37,745 bases of DNA from Bradyrhizobium sp. STM 3843. GTDB taxonomy: Bacteria; Pseudomonadota; Alphaproteobacteria; Rhizobiales; Xanthobacteraceae. The translations under genes were made by a program, and so were the position numbers. Shown one piece after another: positions 7,999 through 16,758 of this stretch (positions are counted from its first letter, which is position 1; each line of letters begins with the position of its first letter). The stretch spans positions 1 through 37,745 of the forward strand of contig NZ_CAFK01000348.1 of NCBI RefSeq assembly GCF_000239815.1. The letters run 5' to 3'. Under the pieces are notes generated by a model that saw only the letters and a list, made by a program, of their open reading frames with translations, ran no database searches and had not been told where the DNA came from.

Positions 7999-8511
7999 AT
8001 GAGTGATCTGTCCATTACAATTGCCCCCGAAAAGCCATCCGACGCGCAGGCGATCGAACGGCTGCATGAGCGGACCTTCGGGCCCGGCCGTTTCGTTCTG
8101 AGCGCCTATCGGCTGCGCGAGCATGTCGACCATCTGCTCGATCTGTCCTTCACCGCCCATATCGGCACCTTGCTGGCCGGTTCGGTGCGGCAGCTCCCGA
8201 TCTGCCTCGGCGACACCAAGGCGCTGCTGCTTGGGCCGCTGACGGTCGAGCCGCCCTTCCGCAAGCGCGGCATCGGCCGCGCGCTGATGGAGCAAGCGCT
8301 GAGCGAGGCCAAGGCCAAGGGCCATCGTCTGGTGCTCTTGGTCGGGGATGCCCCGTATTACAGCCGCTTCGGCTTCACGCCGATCGAAAAGGGCCGGGCG
8401 ACGATGCCGGGTCCGGTCGATCCCAAGCGCCTGTTGATCAACGAACTGGTCACAGGCGCCTTCGACGGCGTGTCGGGTGCGGTCCGTCCCGATTGGGATT
8501 TCGCGCGATAG
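7999..8511 (+). CDS. GNAT family N-acetyltransferase
   Basis: A 170-residue cytoplasmic acetyltransferase of the YhbS-like (COG3153) group. The acetyl-CoA pyrophosphate-binding motif is seen as VEPPFRKRGIGRALMEQAL, and the late motif GDAPYYSRFGF is typical of this subgroup. It transfers acetyl from acetyl-CoA to an unidentified amine. ATG 7999 is preferred; an upstream GTG at 7954 would add 15 residues (PWTAPFPDAIP...) that do not fit the fold. It stands 71 bp after the glycosyltransferase and is followed by the repeat-filled gap at 8512-8775. Confidence 0.9.
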   Translation: MSDLSITIAPEKPSDAQAIERLHERTFGPGRFVLSAYRLREHVDHLLDLSFTAHIGTLLAGSVRQLPICLGDTKALLLGPLTVEPPFRKRGIGRALMEQALSEAKAKGHRLVLLVGDAPYYSRFGFTPIEKGRATMPGPVDPKRLLINELVTGAFDGVSGAVRPDWDFAR

Positions 8512-8587
8512 CCTGTTCGCGCCGGTCCCGATCGCCCGCAGAGCGATCGCATATGCGGAAAGACTCGGCCGACGGTTTCTGCGGCCG

Positions 8588-8765
8588 TCCTTCGAGATGC
8601 TCGCCTCCGGCGAACTCCTCAGGACGAGGGCTTGATTTGCGGCAAAATGGCAGACCCTCATGGTGAGGGCGCGGCAAGGCCGCGCGTCTCCGGACGATGC
8701 TACGCATCGCCGGGAGAACCATGAGGCCCCGGTCCCGTGAGCCATATGCGATCGCCCGGGACCGG
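8588..8765. repeat. Dispersed intergenic palindromic repeat (Bradyrhizobium type)
   Basis: The gap between the acetyltransferase and the TonB receptor is filled by stacked dyads: CCTCATGGT (8656-8664) with ACCATGAGG (8718-8726), CGATGC/GCATCG around TAC (8695-8709), and CCGGTCCCG (8729-8737) with CGGGACCGG (8757-8765). The text GTCCTTCGAGATGC...CCTCATGGTGAGG...ACCATGAGG is a familiar multi-copy intergenic element of Bradyrhizobium genomes (from memory). The last hairpin lies just past the receptor stop codon and may also serve as a transcript end, although it lacks a T-run. Confidence 0.75.
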
Positions 8766-8775
8766 CGAGCGCTGA

Positions 8776-11145
8776 TCAGAACTTCACATTCGCGAACACC
8801 TTGACCCCGATGCCCGGCATCAGCACCTCGTCCTTGGTGTAGGATACGGAGTTGCGGATTTTCTCGTTGAGCAGGTTGTCGCCAACGATGCCGACCAGCA
8901 TCTCGCGCGCGCCGAATGCGTTCGGATCGAGCTTGGTCTTGTAGCTCAGCTCGGCTTTCAACAGGTTGTAGCCCGGCGTCGGCGTCTCCGCGATCGGGGC
9001 GATGTCGTTCTGGGCGAAAGCATGCAGCAGGTTGATGCGCGCCAGCCAGTTGTCGTTGCGCCAGAACAGGCCGCCGCCGACCCGGATCGGCGGAATGCGC
9101 GGCACGTTGGTGCCGTCGTCGAACGTGGCGCGCACGATGTCGAACTGGTTCTCGATGCCCCAGATGCCGGTGTAGAGCGGTCCGACATCGAGCTGGCTTT
9201 GGAATTCGCCACCACGGAAGATGGCGTTGCGCTGCGAGTAGATGGCCTGCTTGTTGGTCGCGTCAGCCGCGCCGCAGGACGCGAAATCGTCGTTGCACAT
9301 CACGCCGGTCAGCCGGCGGTAGATGAAGTTGGTGAACTGGGTGTAGTAGGCCGTCACCTCGAAGCGGAACGGACCGGTCGCCTTGCGCAGACCCACTTCG
9401 ACCGTCTTCGCGGTCTCGATGGTCAGGTTGGGATTGCCGATGTCGAAAGTCCCGGTGGCGTCGTGCGCGCCGCGCGAGAACAATTCGGCCGGCTTCGGTG
9501 CGCGTTCGACATATTGCGCGGTGATGCTGGCGACGAGATCGCCGGGCAGGTTCTGCAGCAGCCCGGCAGCCGCGCTCTTCGGCGTGAACGCGCGGCCGCG
9601 CGCGATATTGGTCTGCGGATTGCCGTCCGGCAGATAGTCGGCCGGGAAGTCCGGCGTCGATCCCTGCAGCTCGACATGTTCGATGCGGCCCGCGATCTGT
9701 GCTTTGGTGGTCGGCGAGAAGGCGAACTCGTTGAAGACATAGGCGGCGCCCTGGTTGTTGGTGTTCGGCCCGAACAGGCCGTTGAAGGTCGAGCCGGGAT
9801 TGTCGGGGCTCGGCGCATCCAGTTCCTGATGACCAGCCTGCACGCCGATCGCCGTCGTCATCGTCGCAAAGCGAAGGTTGAACGGCGCCAGCTGCATCTC
9901 GACCCGCGCCTCCTGCTCGCGGTTGCTGAAGGTCTGCCGCACGCCGTCGCTGTTCGGATCGGCCGGATCGGCAAGCCCGAGCTCGTTGTGCCGGTAGTCG
10001 GTCGCGCCGAGCCAGAACCTGATCGCCTCGATCGCTGCGGCATCCGGACGGTATTCGCCTTGCGCCGTGATCTTGGTCTGGTGCGCGTCGATCCGCGTGT
10101 TGTGATCGGCGCCGTCGATGCCGGGGATATGGTAGAGCGCATCGGTCTGCGTGATCGCGGCGCCGACGAAGCCGCCGTCGAAGAAATAGCTGCCGCCCAC
10201 CGAGACGCCGTCATTGCGCAGCGACGAATTCGGCTGCCGGCCATTGGTGACCGGCCGGGTCTGGTCGAAGCGGTAAGGGTAACCGGGAATGGCGTAGTCG
10301 TCCGCCTTGCGGCCATAGGCATCGGCGTGAATCGCATAATTGCCGCCACCGGCATCGATCAGCACGCCGCTCTGCACGCCGCGGTCGACCGAGCTGAACG
10401 AGGTCCGGGTCTCGGCGGTGATGCAAGGCGCGCCGTCGATTGCGGGCGCTTTCGCCGGCAGGCCATAACTCTGGAACGGCGCTGAAGGGCAGACCGGCAG
10501 CGCCTGCGGAATTCGGTTGTTGGTGGCGCTGACGACGCCGCCGATCGAGGTCGAGCCGTAGCGCAGCGCCGCGGGGCCGCGCACGACCTCGACCTGATCG
10601 GTTGACAGAGGATCGATCGGCACGAAGTGGTCTTCGCCAAGGTCCGAGGCGCCGCCGGCGCCGGTGCCGTTCTCGACAATGCCGACCCGGTTGACGTCGA
10701 GGCCGCGAATGATCGGCCGGCTCGATGCGCCCGGCGCAAAGCTCGAGCCGGTGACACCGGGCTTGGAAAATAAGAGATCGCCCAGCGTCGCGGCGCCGGA
10801 GCGCTGGATCTCCTCTTTGGGGACAACGGTGACTGTGGCGAACTGGTTGGTCACGACCGCCAGCACGCCTTGCTGGCCGGCTGCGGGCGCGGCCGGCGCT
10901 GTCGTCTGAGCCGCGGTTTGGGTTGACTGCGGCGGACGGCGGCGGCTGGTGGCGCCGCGCGCGACATGCGTGGGATTGGCATGCGGAACGACCGGCCGAT
11001 GCGCCCGGATCGGGCTTGGTGCGGTGACCGTGACCTCCGGCAATTCGGCCGGCGCAGCGGGCTTGTCCTGAGCGAGCGCAGGTGCCGCGAGCACGCACGC
11101 AATGGCCGCGAAGCTGCAGCCCGACATCGATTGTTTCGACAACAT
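8776..11145 (-). CDS. TonB-dependent outer-membrane receptor, ZnuD-like
   Basis: A 789-residue outer-membrane receptor. It has a Sec signal (1-25, ending ALA before QDK), a TonB-box-like PEVTVTA at 36-42, and an unusual linker of about 55 residues rich in Pro/Ala/Thr with three His (49-60). The plug domain is at about 100-210, with IIRGLDVNRVGIVENG and VEVVRGPAALRYGSTSIGG. A 22-strand barrel follows and ends in Phe. The plug segment GEDHFVPIDPL resembles the EDHAV region of zinc receptor ZnuD. Two loops carry Cys pairs. A DUF2946 gene and a Zur-like box lie upstream, so zinc import is the best inference; other metals or metallophores remain possible. AGGA lies 9 nt before the ATG. Confidence 0.88.
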   Translation of the reverse strand: MLSKQSMSGCSFAAIACVLAAPALAQDKPAAPAELPEVTVTAPSPIRAHRPVVPHANPTHVARGATSRRRPPQSTQTAAQTTAPAAPAAGQQGVLAVVTNQFATVTVVPKEEIQRSGAATLGDLLFSKPGVTGSSFAPGASSRPIIRGLDVNRVGIVENGTGAGGASDLGEDHFVPIDPLSTDQVEVVRGPAALRYGSTSIGGVVSATNNRIPQALPVCPSAPFQSYGLPAKAPAIDGAPCITAETRTSFSSVDRGVQSGVLIDAGGGNYAIHADAYGRKADDYAIPGYPYRFDQTRPVTNGRQPNSSLRNDGVSVGGSYFFDGGFVGAAITQTDALYHIPGIDGADHNTRIDAHQTKITAQGEYRPDAAAIEAIRFWLGATDYRHNELGLADPADPNSDGVRQTFSNREQEARVEMQLAPFNLRFATMTTAIGVQAGHQELDAPSPDNPGSTFNGLFGPNTNNQGAAYVFNEFAFSPTTKAQIAGRIEHVELQGSTPDFPADYLPDGNPQTNIARGRAFTPKSAAAGLLQNLPGDLVASITAQYVERAPKPAELFSRGAHDATGTFDIGNPNLTIETAKTVEVGLRKATGPFRFEVTAYYTQFTNFIYRRLTGVMCNDDFASCGAADATNKQAIYSQRNAIFRGGEFQSQLDVGPLYTGIWGIENQFDIVRATFDDGTNVPRIPPIRVGGGLFWRNDNWLARINLLHAFAQNDIAPIAETPTPGYNLLKAELSYKTKLDPNAFGAREMLVGIVGDNLLNEKIRNSVSYTKDEVLMPGIGVKVFANVKF

Positions 11146-11296
11146 GATTCCAAGTCCTGACCCTTAAGCCAGGCGGCCAGACACAGTTTGCTTGCAGTCG
11201 GGCACGCCTGCCGTCGCCGAGCGACGGAGCAAATTTCAAGAGGCTGGGATCCGGGTGCCGCGCACCAGGATCGTTGGCGTCTGAAGCGGCGGGAGT

Positions 11297-11692
11297 TCAG
11301 GCGAGGGGAGGGGCGCGGGCTTGGAAGGGGAGATCGACAGCTGCAGGCTGGACCGCACTGACGACCGCGACCTCGCGGTGGAAGGCCACGGCCTGCGGCA
11401 GGACCAGCACCGGGGCTGGCGACAGCAGCATGGCCTGCGCCATCGCGACGACGGCGCAGATCGCGCAGGCATCAGCAGGCTGCTGATCGCGGTCTTGCTT
11501 GCTCGGATCTTGGTCGGTGGTGAGATCCCGGTCGCGGGCCACAGGAGCTGCGGCGTCGCTCAGGGCCGCGACGGCGAAGGACGTCCGCGCGGCTGGCCAG
11601 TGATTATGCCCGAACGAGAGCGTGAACTGCACGGCGAGCGCGAAGAGCGCCAGCAGCGAAGCCGCCCTGATGTTCGTGCGAAACCAGCTCAT
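11297..11692 (-). CDS. DUF2946 family protein
   Basis: A 131-residue small protein that fits DUF2946: an N-terminal hydrophobic segment (SLLALFALAVQFTLSF, 12-27) that can act as signal or anchor, then His29 and His31 in FGHNHW, a variable Asp-rich middle, and C76-x-x-C79 (ACAIC) before a second hydrophobic stretch. The family is small, envelope-located and often next to metal-uptake receptors; its biochemical role is not established, and the His and Cys residues suggest metal contact. ATG 11692 is chosen; a GTG at 11737 would add 15 residues. It lies 151 bp before the TonB receptor on the same strand and likely shares its Zur-controlled promoter. Confidence 0.75.
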   Translation of the reverse strand: MSWFRTNIRAASLLALFALAVQFTLSFGHNHWPAARTSFAVAALSDAAAPVARDRDLTTDQDPSKQDRDQQPADACAICAVVAMAQAMLLSPAPVLVLPQAVAFHREVAVVSAVQPAAVDLPFQARAPPLA

Positions 11693-11742
11693 TCCCAAGA
11701 AAAGTCCAACAAACGCCCCGACCGGCCGGCGTCGCACCGGCA

Positions 11743-11785
11743 GATGTTATAATGTAACATCGCAAAGACGGTCGAGGAGTGTCAA
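11743..11785 (-). promoter_or_regulatory. Candidate Zur box and promoter for DUF2946-TonB receptor operon
   Basis: GATGTTATAATGTAACATC (11743-11761) is an inverted repeat with 7-bp arms around TAATG. It differs at one position from ATGTTATAATATAACAT, the core shared by zinc-uptake-regulator (Zur) operators. On the minus strand TTGACA (11785 to 11780) lies 18 bp upstream of the palindrome edge, so the -10 element would fall inside the box, fitting repression by zinc-loaded Zur. The motif match is from memory. Confidence 0.72.
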
Positions 11786-11868
11786 TCAGCGCGCGGCTGG
11801 AGCGCGCCGAATCCTTGGTTCTGTGATCTTACGGCCACGCCGCGAACTCCTGACAACGCAAGGGGCGA

Positions 11869-13932
11869 TCAACGCCCCTCGCGCAGCCAGGTCGCGGCGA
11901 ACGCGCCGAGCAGGAGCAGCAGCCCGATCAGCCCGGCGAACATCGGCAGCACGCCGACTCCCTTGACGACGGAGGCGTCGCGCATGCGCACGCCCATCCA
12001 GCCGTCGCCGCTGAACATGGTCGACGAGTGCACCGGCACGATGCGGGGAATCTCCACGCCCGACCCGTCCGCGATCCGCTTGGCGTCGCCGCCGGTGGCC
12101 TGCGTCAGCGGCTTCAAGGTCTCCGTCGTCGAGGTGACCTCGGAGAATTCCTTCGGATTGGTCGGGCCGACATTGATCAGCGCCTTCAGCGTGCCGTCGG
12201 TCGCCTGCCACAGTCCGAGCTCGTTGGCAGGCATGGTGGCGCGCCATTCGCCGGGCTCACCCTGGCTCAGGGTCAGCTCACGGGTGGCGCCGGACGGCGA
12301 TGTCACCGTGACCGGCGACACCGTGTCGGCCATGGTCTGCCTGATGACGACGAGATCATGTCCCTGCACCTTGAGCCGTAGCGCCTCTTCGTCGAGGTCG
12401 GGCTGCTTCATCAGCCAATGCGACATGCGGCGGAGCAGATCGAGATGCGGTCCGCCGCCCTCATAGCCGCGGGCCCACAGCCAGATATGGTCCGACAGCA
12501 GCAGTGCGACGCGGCCTTCGCCGAACCGCGACAACAGCAGCAGAGGCTTGCCGTCGGGACCGGTCATGACCGGCGGGTTGATGGCATTGCGGGTGTCGAC
12601 CGTGCGGAAGAAGCGGCTCCAATGCGGTGGTTCGGCGTCGGCGCCTTCGAGCCCGCGCGTGACCGGATGGCGTTTGCCGATATCTGACAGATGCGCATAG
12701 AACGGCTTCTCGGTGACGCCGACCGGCTCGGCCGGCAACACCGAGTCGAGCGGCGTCCGCCAGATGCTGGTGTTGGAGGCGTAGTCGGGACCCGCCGAGA
12801 CCAGCACCGCGCCGCCATTACGCACATAATGCGCGATGTTCTCGAAATAGCCGATCGGCAGCACGCCCTGGCGGGCATAGCGGTCGAAGATGATCAGCTG
12901 GAATTCGTTGATCTTCTGCTGGAACAGCTCGCGGGTCGGGAAGGCGATCAGCGACAATTCGTTGATCGGCGTCCCGTCCTGCTTCTCCGGCGGCCGCAGA
13001 ATGGTGAAGTGAACCAGATCGACGCTGGCATCCGACTTCAACAGATTGCGCCAGGTGCGCTCGCCGGAATGCGGTTCGCCAGAGACCAGCAGCACGCGCA
13101 GCTTGTCACGCACGCCGTCGATCGAGACCACCGCACGGTTGTTGACCAGCGTCAGCTCGCCATCGAGCGGAGAGGCCTCGATCTCGACGATGTTCGGCCC
13201 TTCATGCTTGATGTCGACGTCGATCTTGCTGGTCTGTCCGCTGGACAGCGTTCGCTCGCTGATCACCTCACCGTCGCGGCGGATCACCACCTTGGCACGC
13301 TCGCCGGCAACGCCCTGATCGTCGAGGCGGAAGTTGATGCTCTGGGGCTGGCCGACAATGCCGAAGCGGGGGGCTGCGGTGATGGCGATGCGGCGGTCGC
13401 GCTCCGCCTTCTGTCCCGTGATCAGCGCCTGGACCGGCGCCTGGAAGCCGAGCGCCGATGTATTGGCGGGAATGTCGTGCACGCGGCCGTCAGTGATCAG
13501 AAAGGCGCCGGCGACGCGCTCGACCGGCACGTCGGAAAGCGCCGAGGTCAGCGCACCGAACAGATGGGTGCCGTCGGTCTCGCCATCGGCCTGTCCGGCC
13601 TCGACCACGCGCACCTCGAGCCCCTTGATCTTCTTCAGCGCGTCGACGAGGGCTTCCTGCGCCTGCGCGGTCTGCTTGGAGCGGTCGCCGAAATTCTGGC
13701 TCGGGCTCTTGTCGACGACCACGGCGGCGACCGACGTCAGCGGTTCGCGATCCTCGCGGGTGAATTGCGGGTTGGCGAGCGCCAGCGCGATCAGCGCCAG
13801 CGCCGCGACGCGCACCCAGGCGCCGCGGGAGCGGCCGAGCAGGAGCAGGGCGGCAATGACGACGATCGCCCCGATCGCAAGCCACAGCACGATCGACGGG
13901 ACCAGGGGCGTGAACGCGATGCCGTAATTCAT
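11869..13932 (-). CDS. Large membrane protein with VWA-like and amidotransferase-like domains (MoxR operon)
   Basis: A 687-residue inner-membrane protein, last gene of the MoxR operon. Two membrane segments come first (about 10-32 and 39-54), then a VWA-like domain with metal-site motif D74-x-S76-x-S78 (VVDKSPS) and a later ITDGRVHD strand. A central domain (about 270-510: LRVLLVSGEPHSGER, LIIFDRYARQG, YVRNGGAVLVSAGPDY) looks like the glutamine-amidotransferase fold without an obvious catalytic Cys. The chain ends in one membrane helix (about 660-682) and a short basic tail. The body is probably periplasmic. Proteins like this follow BatA/DUF4159 genes in many alphaproteobacteria and are annotated only by fold; function is unproven. 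Its ATG lies 9 bp after the previous stop, with TAAGG upstream. Confidence 0.82.
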   Translation of the reverse strand: MNYGIAFTPLVPSIVLWLAIGAIVVIAALLLLGRSRGAWVRVAALALIALALANPQFTREDREPLTSVAAVVVDKSPSQNFGDRSKQTAQAQEALVDALKKIKGLEVRVVEAGQADGETDGTHLFGALTSALSDVPVERVAGAFLITDGRVHDIPANTSALGFQAPVQALITGQKAERDRRIAITAAPRFGIVGQPQSINFRLDDQGVAGERAKVVIRRDGEVISERTLSSGQTSKIDVDIKHEGPNIVEIEASPLDGELTLVNNRAVVSIDGVRDKLRVLLVSGEPHSGERTWRNLLKSDASVDLVHFTILRPPEKQDGTPINELSLIAFPTRELFQQKINEFQLIIFDRYARQGVLPIGYFENIAHYVRNGGAVLVSAGPDYASNTSIWRTPLDSVLPAEPVGVTEKPFYAHLSDIGKRHPVTRGLEGADAEPPHWSRFFRTVDTRNAINPPVMTGPDGKPLLLLSRFGEGRVALLLSDHIWLWARGYEGGGPHLDLLRRMSHWLMKQPDLDEEALRLKVQGHDLVVIRQTMADTVSPVTVTSPSGATRELTLSQGEPGEWRATMPANELGLWQATDGTLKALINVGPTNPKEFSEVTSTTETLKPLTQATGGDAKRIADGSGVEIPRIVPVHSSTMFSGDGWMGVRMRDASVVKGVGVLPMFAGLIGLLLLLGAFAATWLREGR

Positions 13933-13941
13933 GTCGAAGCC

Positions 13942-16758
13942 TTATTGCCCGAGCCGCTCGATCAGCGCCGGCGCGTGCACTTGGTCGGCCTTGTAGTTGC
14001 CGGTCAGCGTGTACATCACGATGTTGACCCCGGCGCGGAACGCAAATTCGCGCTGCCGCGGTTCGCCCGGCACCAGTGGCAGCATCGCCTGACCGTCGGG
14101 GCGGATCGCCCAGGCGCCGGCGAGATCGTTCGAGGTGATGATAATCGGCGAGACGCCATCGCCGCCGCGTGCGGGGCGCGTTGCGCTCTCATCCTCGTCC
14201 TCCTTCGGCAGCGCCTCGACCCAGGTCTGGCCGGTGGTGAAGCGGCCCGGGAAGTCACGCAGCAGATAGAACGTCTTGGTCAGGACATGCTCGCGCGGCA
14301 CCGGCTCGAGCTCGGGCACGTCGAGTGAGGATAGAATGTCGCGCAGCGACTGCATGCCCGGGGTCTGCGAGCCGTTGTCGCCCGGCGCCGCCTCGACGGC
14401 ATCGCGGGTGTCGAAGATCACGGTGCCGCCCTGCTTCATGTAGGCGTCGATCTTGTTGATCGCGTCCTGCGGCGGCTTCGGTGCGCCCGGTACGATCGGC
14501 CAGTAGATCAGCGGGAAGAAGGCGAGCTCGTCATGCGCCGGATCGACGCCGACGGGATCGCCGGCTTCGAGCGCGGTGCGCTGCGCCAGGAACAGCGTCA
14601 GCCCGGTCATGCCGGCCTTGACGATCGAATCCACGTCGGCATTGCCGGTCACGACATAAGCGAGCCGGGTCTGCGACGTCGCACGCATCGCGAAATCATC
14701 GCTCGCGGCGTCGGCGCGCGCCGGCGACGGGACGCCGATCGCGAACATCGCGCCGGTTGCCAGCAGCGCGACCGCGATCGCGGCCGGTGCGGCGCGCCGG
14801 CGGATCAGCGCGGCCAAACCGCCACCGATCAGCGCCACGATGACTGCGTCGATCAGGAACAGAAGCAGCGCGGTCGAGAGCAGCATGCCGCGCAGATCAC
14901 GCGGCTCGGCATTGGTGTAGCTCGCGCGTCGCGCCGAGAGGCTCGATGTATCAAGCGCCAAGATGCGATCGGCGGGGCTGAGCGTGTTCACGGCAGTGGG
15001 TCCCTCGGCAGGGCCGTAGAAGCCGGGTGGATGATCCAACGAGGCGCGGTCCTGGAAATTTGCCGGCAACGGCTTGGCGGTCGACGGCGGCGGCCCGAAC
15101 GCGCCAAAGCCGTCGAGCACATGAAGCGGAGCCAGCGTCGCCTTGGCGGCTTCGCCCGCCGGGCCAGCACCCGGCGTCGCCGTGTAGCCCGACATGTCGA
15201 CGATCCGTCGCAGCATCTCGACCATGGCGCCCGACATCGGCAGATCCGACCAGCGCATGTCGGCGCTGACGTGGAACAGCGCGAGCACGCCCTTGCCGCG
15301 GCGCTCGCCGGTGACGAGCGGCGTGCCGTCTTCGAGCGACGCCCAGCTCTTGGTCGCCAGCACCGCATCGGGCTCGGCCAGCACCTGCCGGCTGACGGTG
15401 ACGTCCTTCGGCACAGCCAGGCCGGCGAACGGACCGTCGGCGGCGAAGGCCGCAAGATGCTGTGGCTTCTCCCAGGTCAGGCTGCCGCCGAGCGTGCGAC
15501 CGCCGCGGCGCAGCTTGACCGGCACCAGATCATCGTCGCCCTGCGCGAGCCGCGGCCCGGCAAAGCGGACCAGCACGCCGCCATTGTCGATCCAGGCGTT
15601 GAGGCGGTCACGCAGCTCCGGCGACAGGGTCCCGACATCGGCCATCACGATCATCGGCACCTTCTGGTCCAGAAACTGGCTGATGACCTGCTGCGGCGCG
15701 CCGCGATCGCCGAGCCTGAGGTCGGCAAAGGGCGCCAGCGCCCGGGTCAGATAGAAGGTCGGTGCAAGCAGCGGCTGCGCGGTGTCGCTGGTGGCGCCGG
15801 AGACGATGCCGACGGCACGGCGGCGCCAGCGCTTGTCGAGCAGCTGCACGGCGCCCGCCGAGCGCTCGCCTGCGATCTCCAGCCGCGTGATGTCGTTGCG
15901 CAGTTCGACCGGCAGATCGAAGCTCGCCTCGGTCTCGTGCTCGCCGGCCGTGAAGCTGAAATGAGCGTCACCGATCGGCGAACCCTTGGCGTCGAGCGCG
16001 CGCACGATGCCGCCCGGCACGCTCAGATCGGCGCGCAGCACCTTCACGGTCATCTTCGCGGCGGCATTCTCCGCGCCGGCCAGCGCCAGCGGCGACAAGG
16101 TGCCGCCCTGGAAGATGGTCAGCGGACGTTCGCCGATGGTCTTGCCGAGACCGGCGACGAACTCGCTGCCGCGGCCGGGATCGACGCCATCGGACAGCCA
16201 GACGATCTCGGCGTCCCCGGTCGCTTTCAGGAAGCGATCGAGCATCGGCAGCGCGTCGGCGCGCTCGGCGGTGAAAGGTTTGGGCGCGATCTGGCGCAGC
16301 GCGACGCGCGCCGCTCCAGCCGGCATCAATGTGATGTCGCGGGCCGGCTCCGAGAGCGGCACCAGCGCAACGCCGCGGCGGTCGGCGTCGGCATTCGCAA
16401 TGACCTCGTCGGCGGCCTTGATGCGTGCATCCCAGCTCGCTGCCGCGCTCCAGCTGTCATCGAGCAGCAGCACCAAGGGCGCCTTGCTGCCCGCGGCCTC
16501 TGTGCGCGGATTCCAGATCGGGCCTGCGGCGGCGAAGATGACCAGCGCGGCCGCGATTAGCCGCAGCAGAGTGAGCCACCAGGGCGAGCGCGAGGGCGTC
16601 TCTTCCCGCGGCGTGATGTCGAACAACAGCCGCGTCGGCGGAAACTCGATCCGCCGCGGCCGCGGCGGCGTGATCCTGAGCAGCCACCACAGCACCGGCA
16701 GGCTGACCAGGCCGATCAGCAGCAGCGGTTCGGTGAAGGAGAGCGGCAGGCCCATCAT
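13942..16758 (-). CDS. BatA / DUF4159 domain membrane protein
   Basis: A 938-residue fusion. The N-terminus is a BatA-type region: helix at about 7-28, the PPTRLLFDITPREETP loop, a second helix (about 62-80), and a VWA-like domain with metal site D100-x-S102-x-S104 (LDDSWS). After a long beta-rich middle come two more hydrophobic helices (around 640-690) and a C-terminal DUF4159 domain of about 210 residues (RLAYVVTGNADVDSIVKAG, LIYWPIVPGA, VIFDTRDAVE) that resembles a class I amidotransferase fold. It is thought to act with MoxR in envelope maintenance. ATG 16758 overlaps the DUF58 stop (ATGATG), so translation is coupled; the AGGA ribosome binding site 8 nt upstream lies inside the DUF58 tail repeat. 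Confidence 0.88.
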   Translation of the reverse strand: MMGLPLSFTEPLLLIGLVSLPVLWWLLRITPPRPRRIEFPPTRLLFDITPREETPSRSPWWLTLLRLIAAALVIFAAAGPIWNPRTEAAGSKAPLVLLLDDSWSAAASWDARIKAADEVIANADADRRGVALVPLSEPARDITLMPAGAARVALRQIAPKPFTAERADALPMLDRFLKATGDAEIVWLSDGVDPGRGSEFVAGLGKTIGERPLTIFQGGTLSPLALAGAENAAAKMTVKVLRADLSVPGGIVRALDAKGSPIGDAHFSFTAGEHETEASFDLPVELRNDITRLEIAGERSAGAVQLLDKRWRRRAVGIVSGATSDTAQPLLAPTFYLTRALAPFADLRLGDRGAPQQVISQFLDQKVPMIVMADVGTLSPELRDRLNAWIDNGGVLVRFAGPRLAQGDDDLVPVKLRRGGRTLGGSLTWEKPQHLAAFAADGPFAGLAVPKDVTVSRQVLAEPDAVLATKSWASLEDGTPLVTGERRGKGVLALFHVSADMRWSDLPMSGAMVEMLRRIVDMSGYTATPGAGPAGEAAKATLAPLHVLDGFGAFGPPPSTAKPLPANFQDRASLDHPPGFYGPAEGPTAVNTLSPADRILALDTSSLSARRASYTNAEPRDLRGMLLSTALLLFLIDAVIVALIGGGLAALIRRRAAPAAIAVALLATGAMFAIGVPSPARADAASDDFAMRATSQTRLAYVVTGNADVDSIVKAGMTGLTLFLAQRTALEAGDPVGVDPAHDELAFFPLIYWPIVPGAPKPPQDAINKIDAYMKQGGTVIFDTRDAVEAAPGDNGSQTPGMQSLRDILSSLDVPELEPVPREHVLTKTFYLLRDFPGRFTTGQTWVEALPKEDEDESATRPARGGDGVSPIIITSNDLAGAWAIRPDGQAMLPLVPGEPRQREFAFRAGVNIVMYTLTGNYKADQVHAPALIERLGQ

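Noticed and set aside
9022..10485. 487-codon plus-strand frame in the TonB receptor
   Set aside because: Antisense to a receptor with signal peptide, plug and barrel.
11861..11879. Hairpin AGGGGCG/CGCCCCT at the end of the MoxR operon as terminator
   Set aside because: It overlaps the stop codon and has no T-run on the minus strand; too weak to list as a feature.
12691..14328. 545-codon plus-strand frame across the MoxR operon end
   Set aside because: Mirror frame of two well-supported minus-strand genes and their junction.
14533..16560. 675-codon plus-strand frame across the DUF4159 gene
   Set aside because: High-GC mirror frame; Arg/Gln/His-rich product, no domain, no ribosome binding site.
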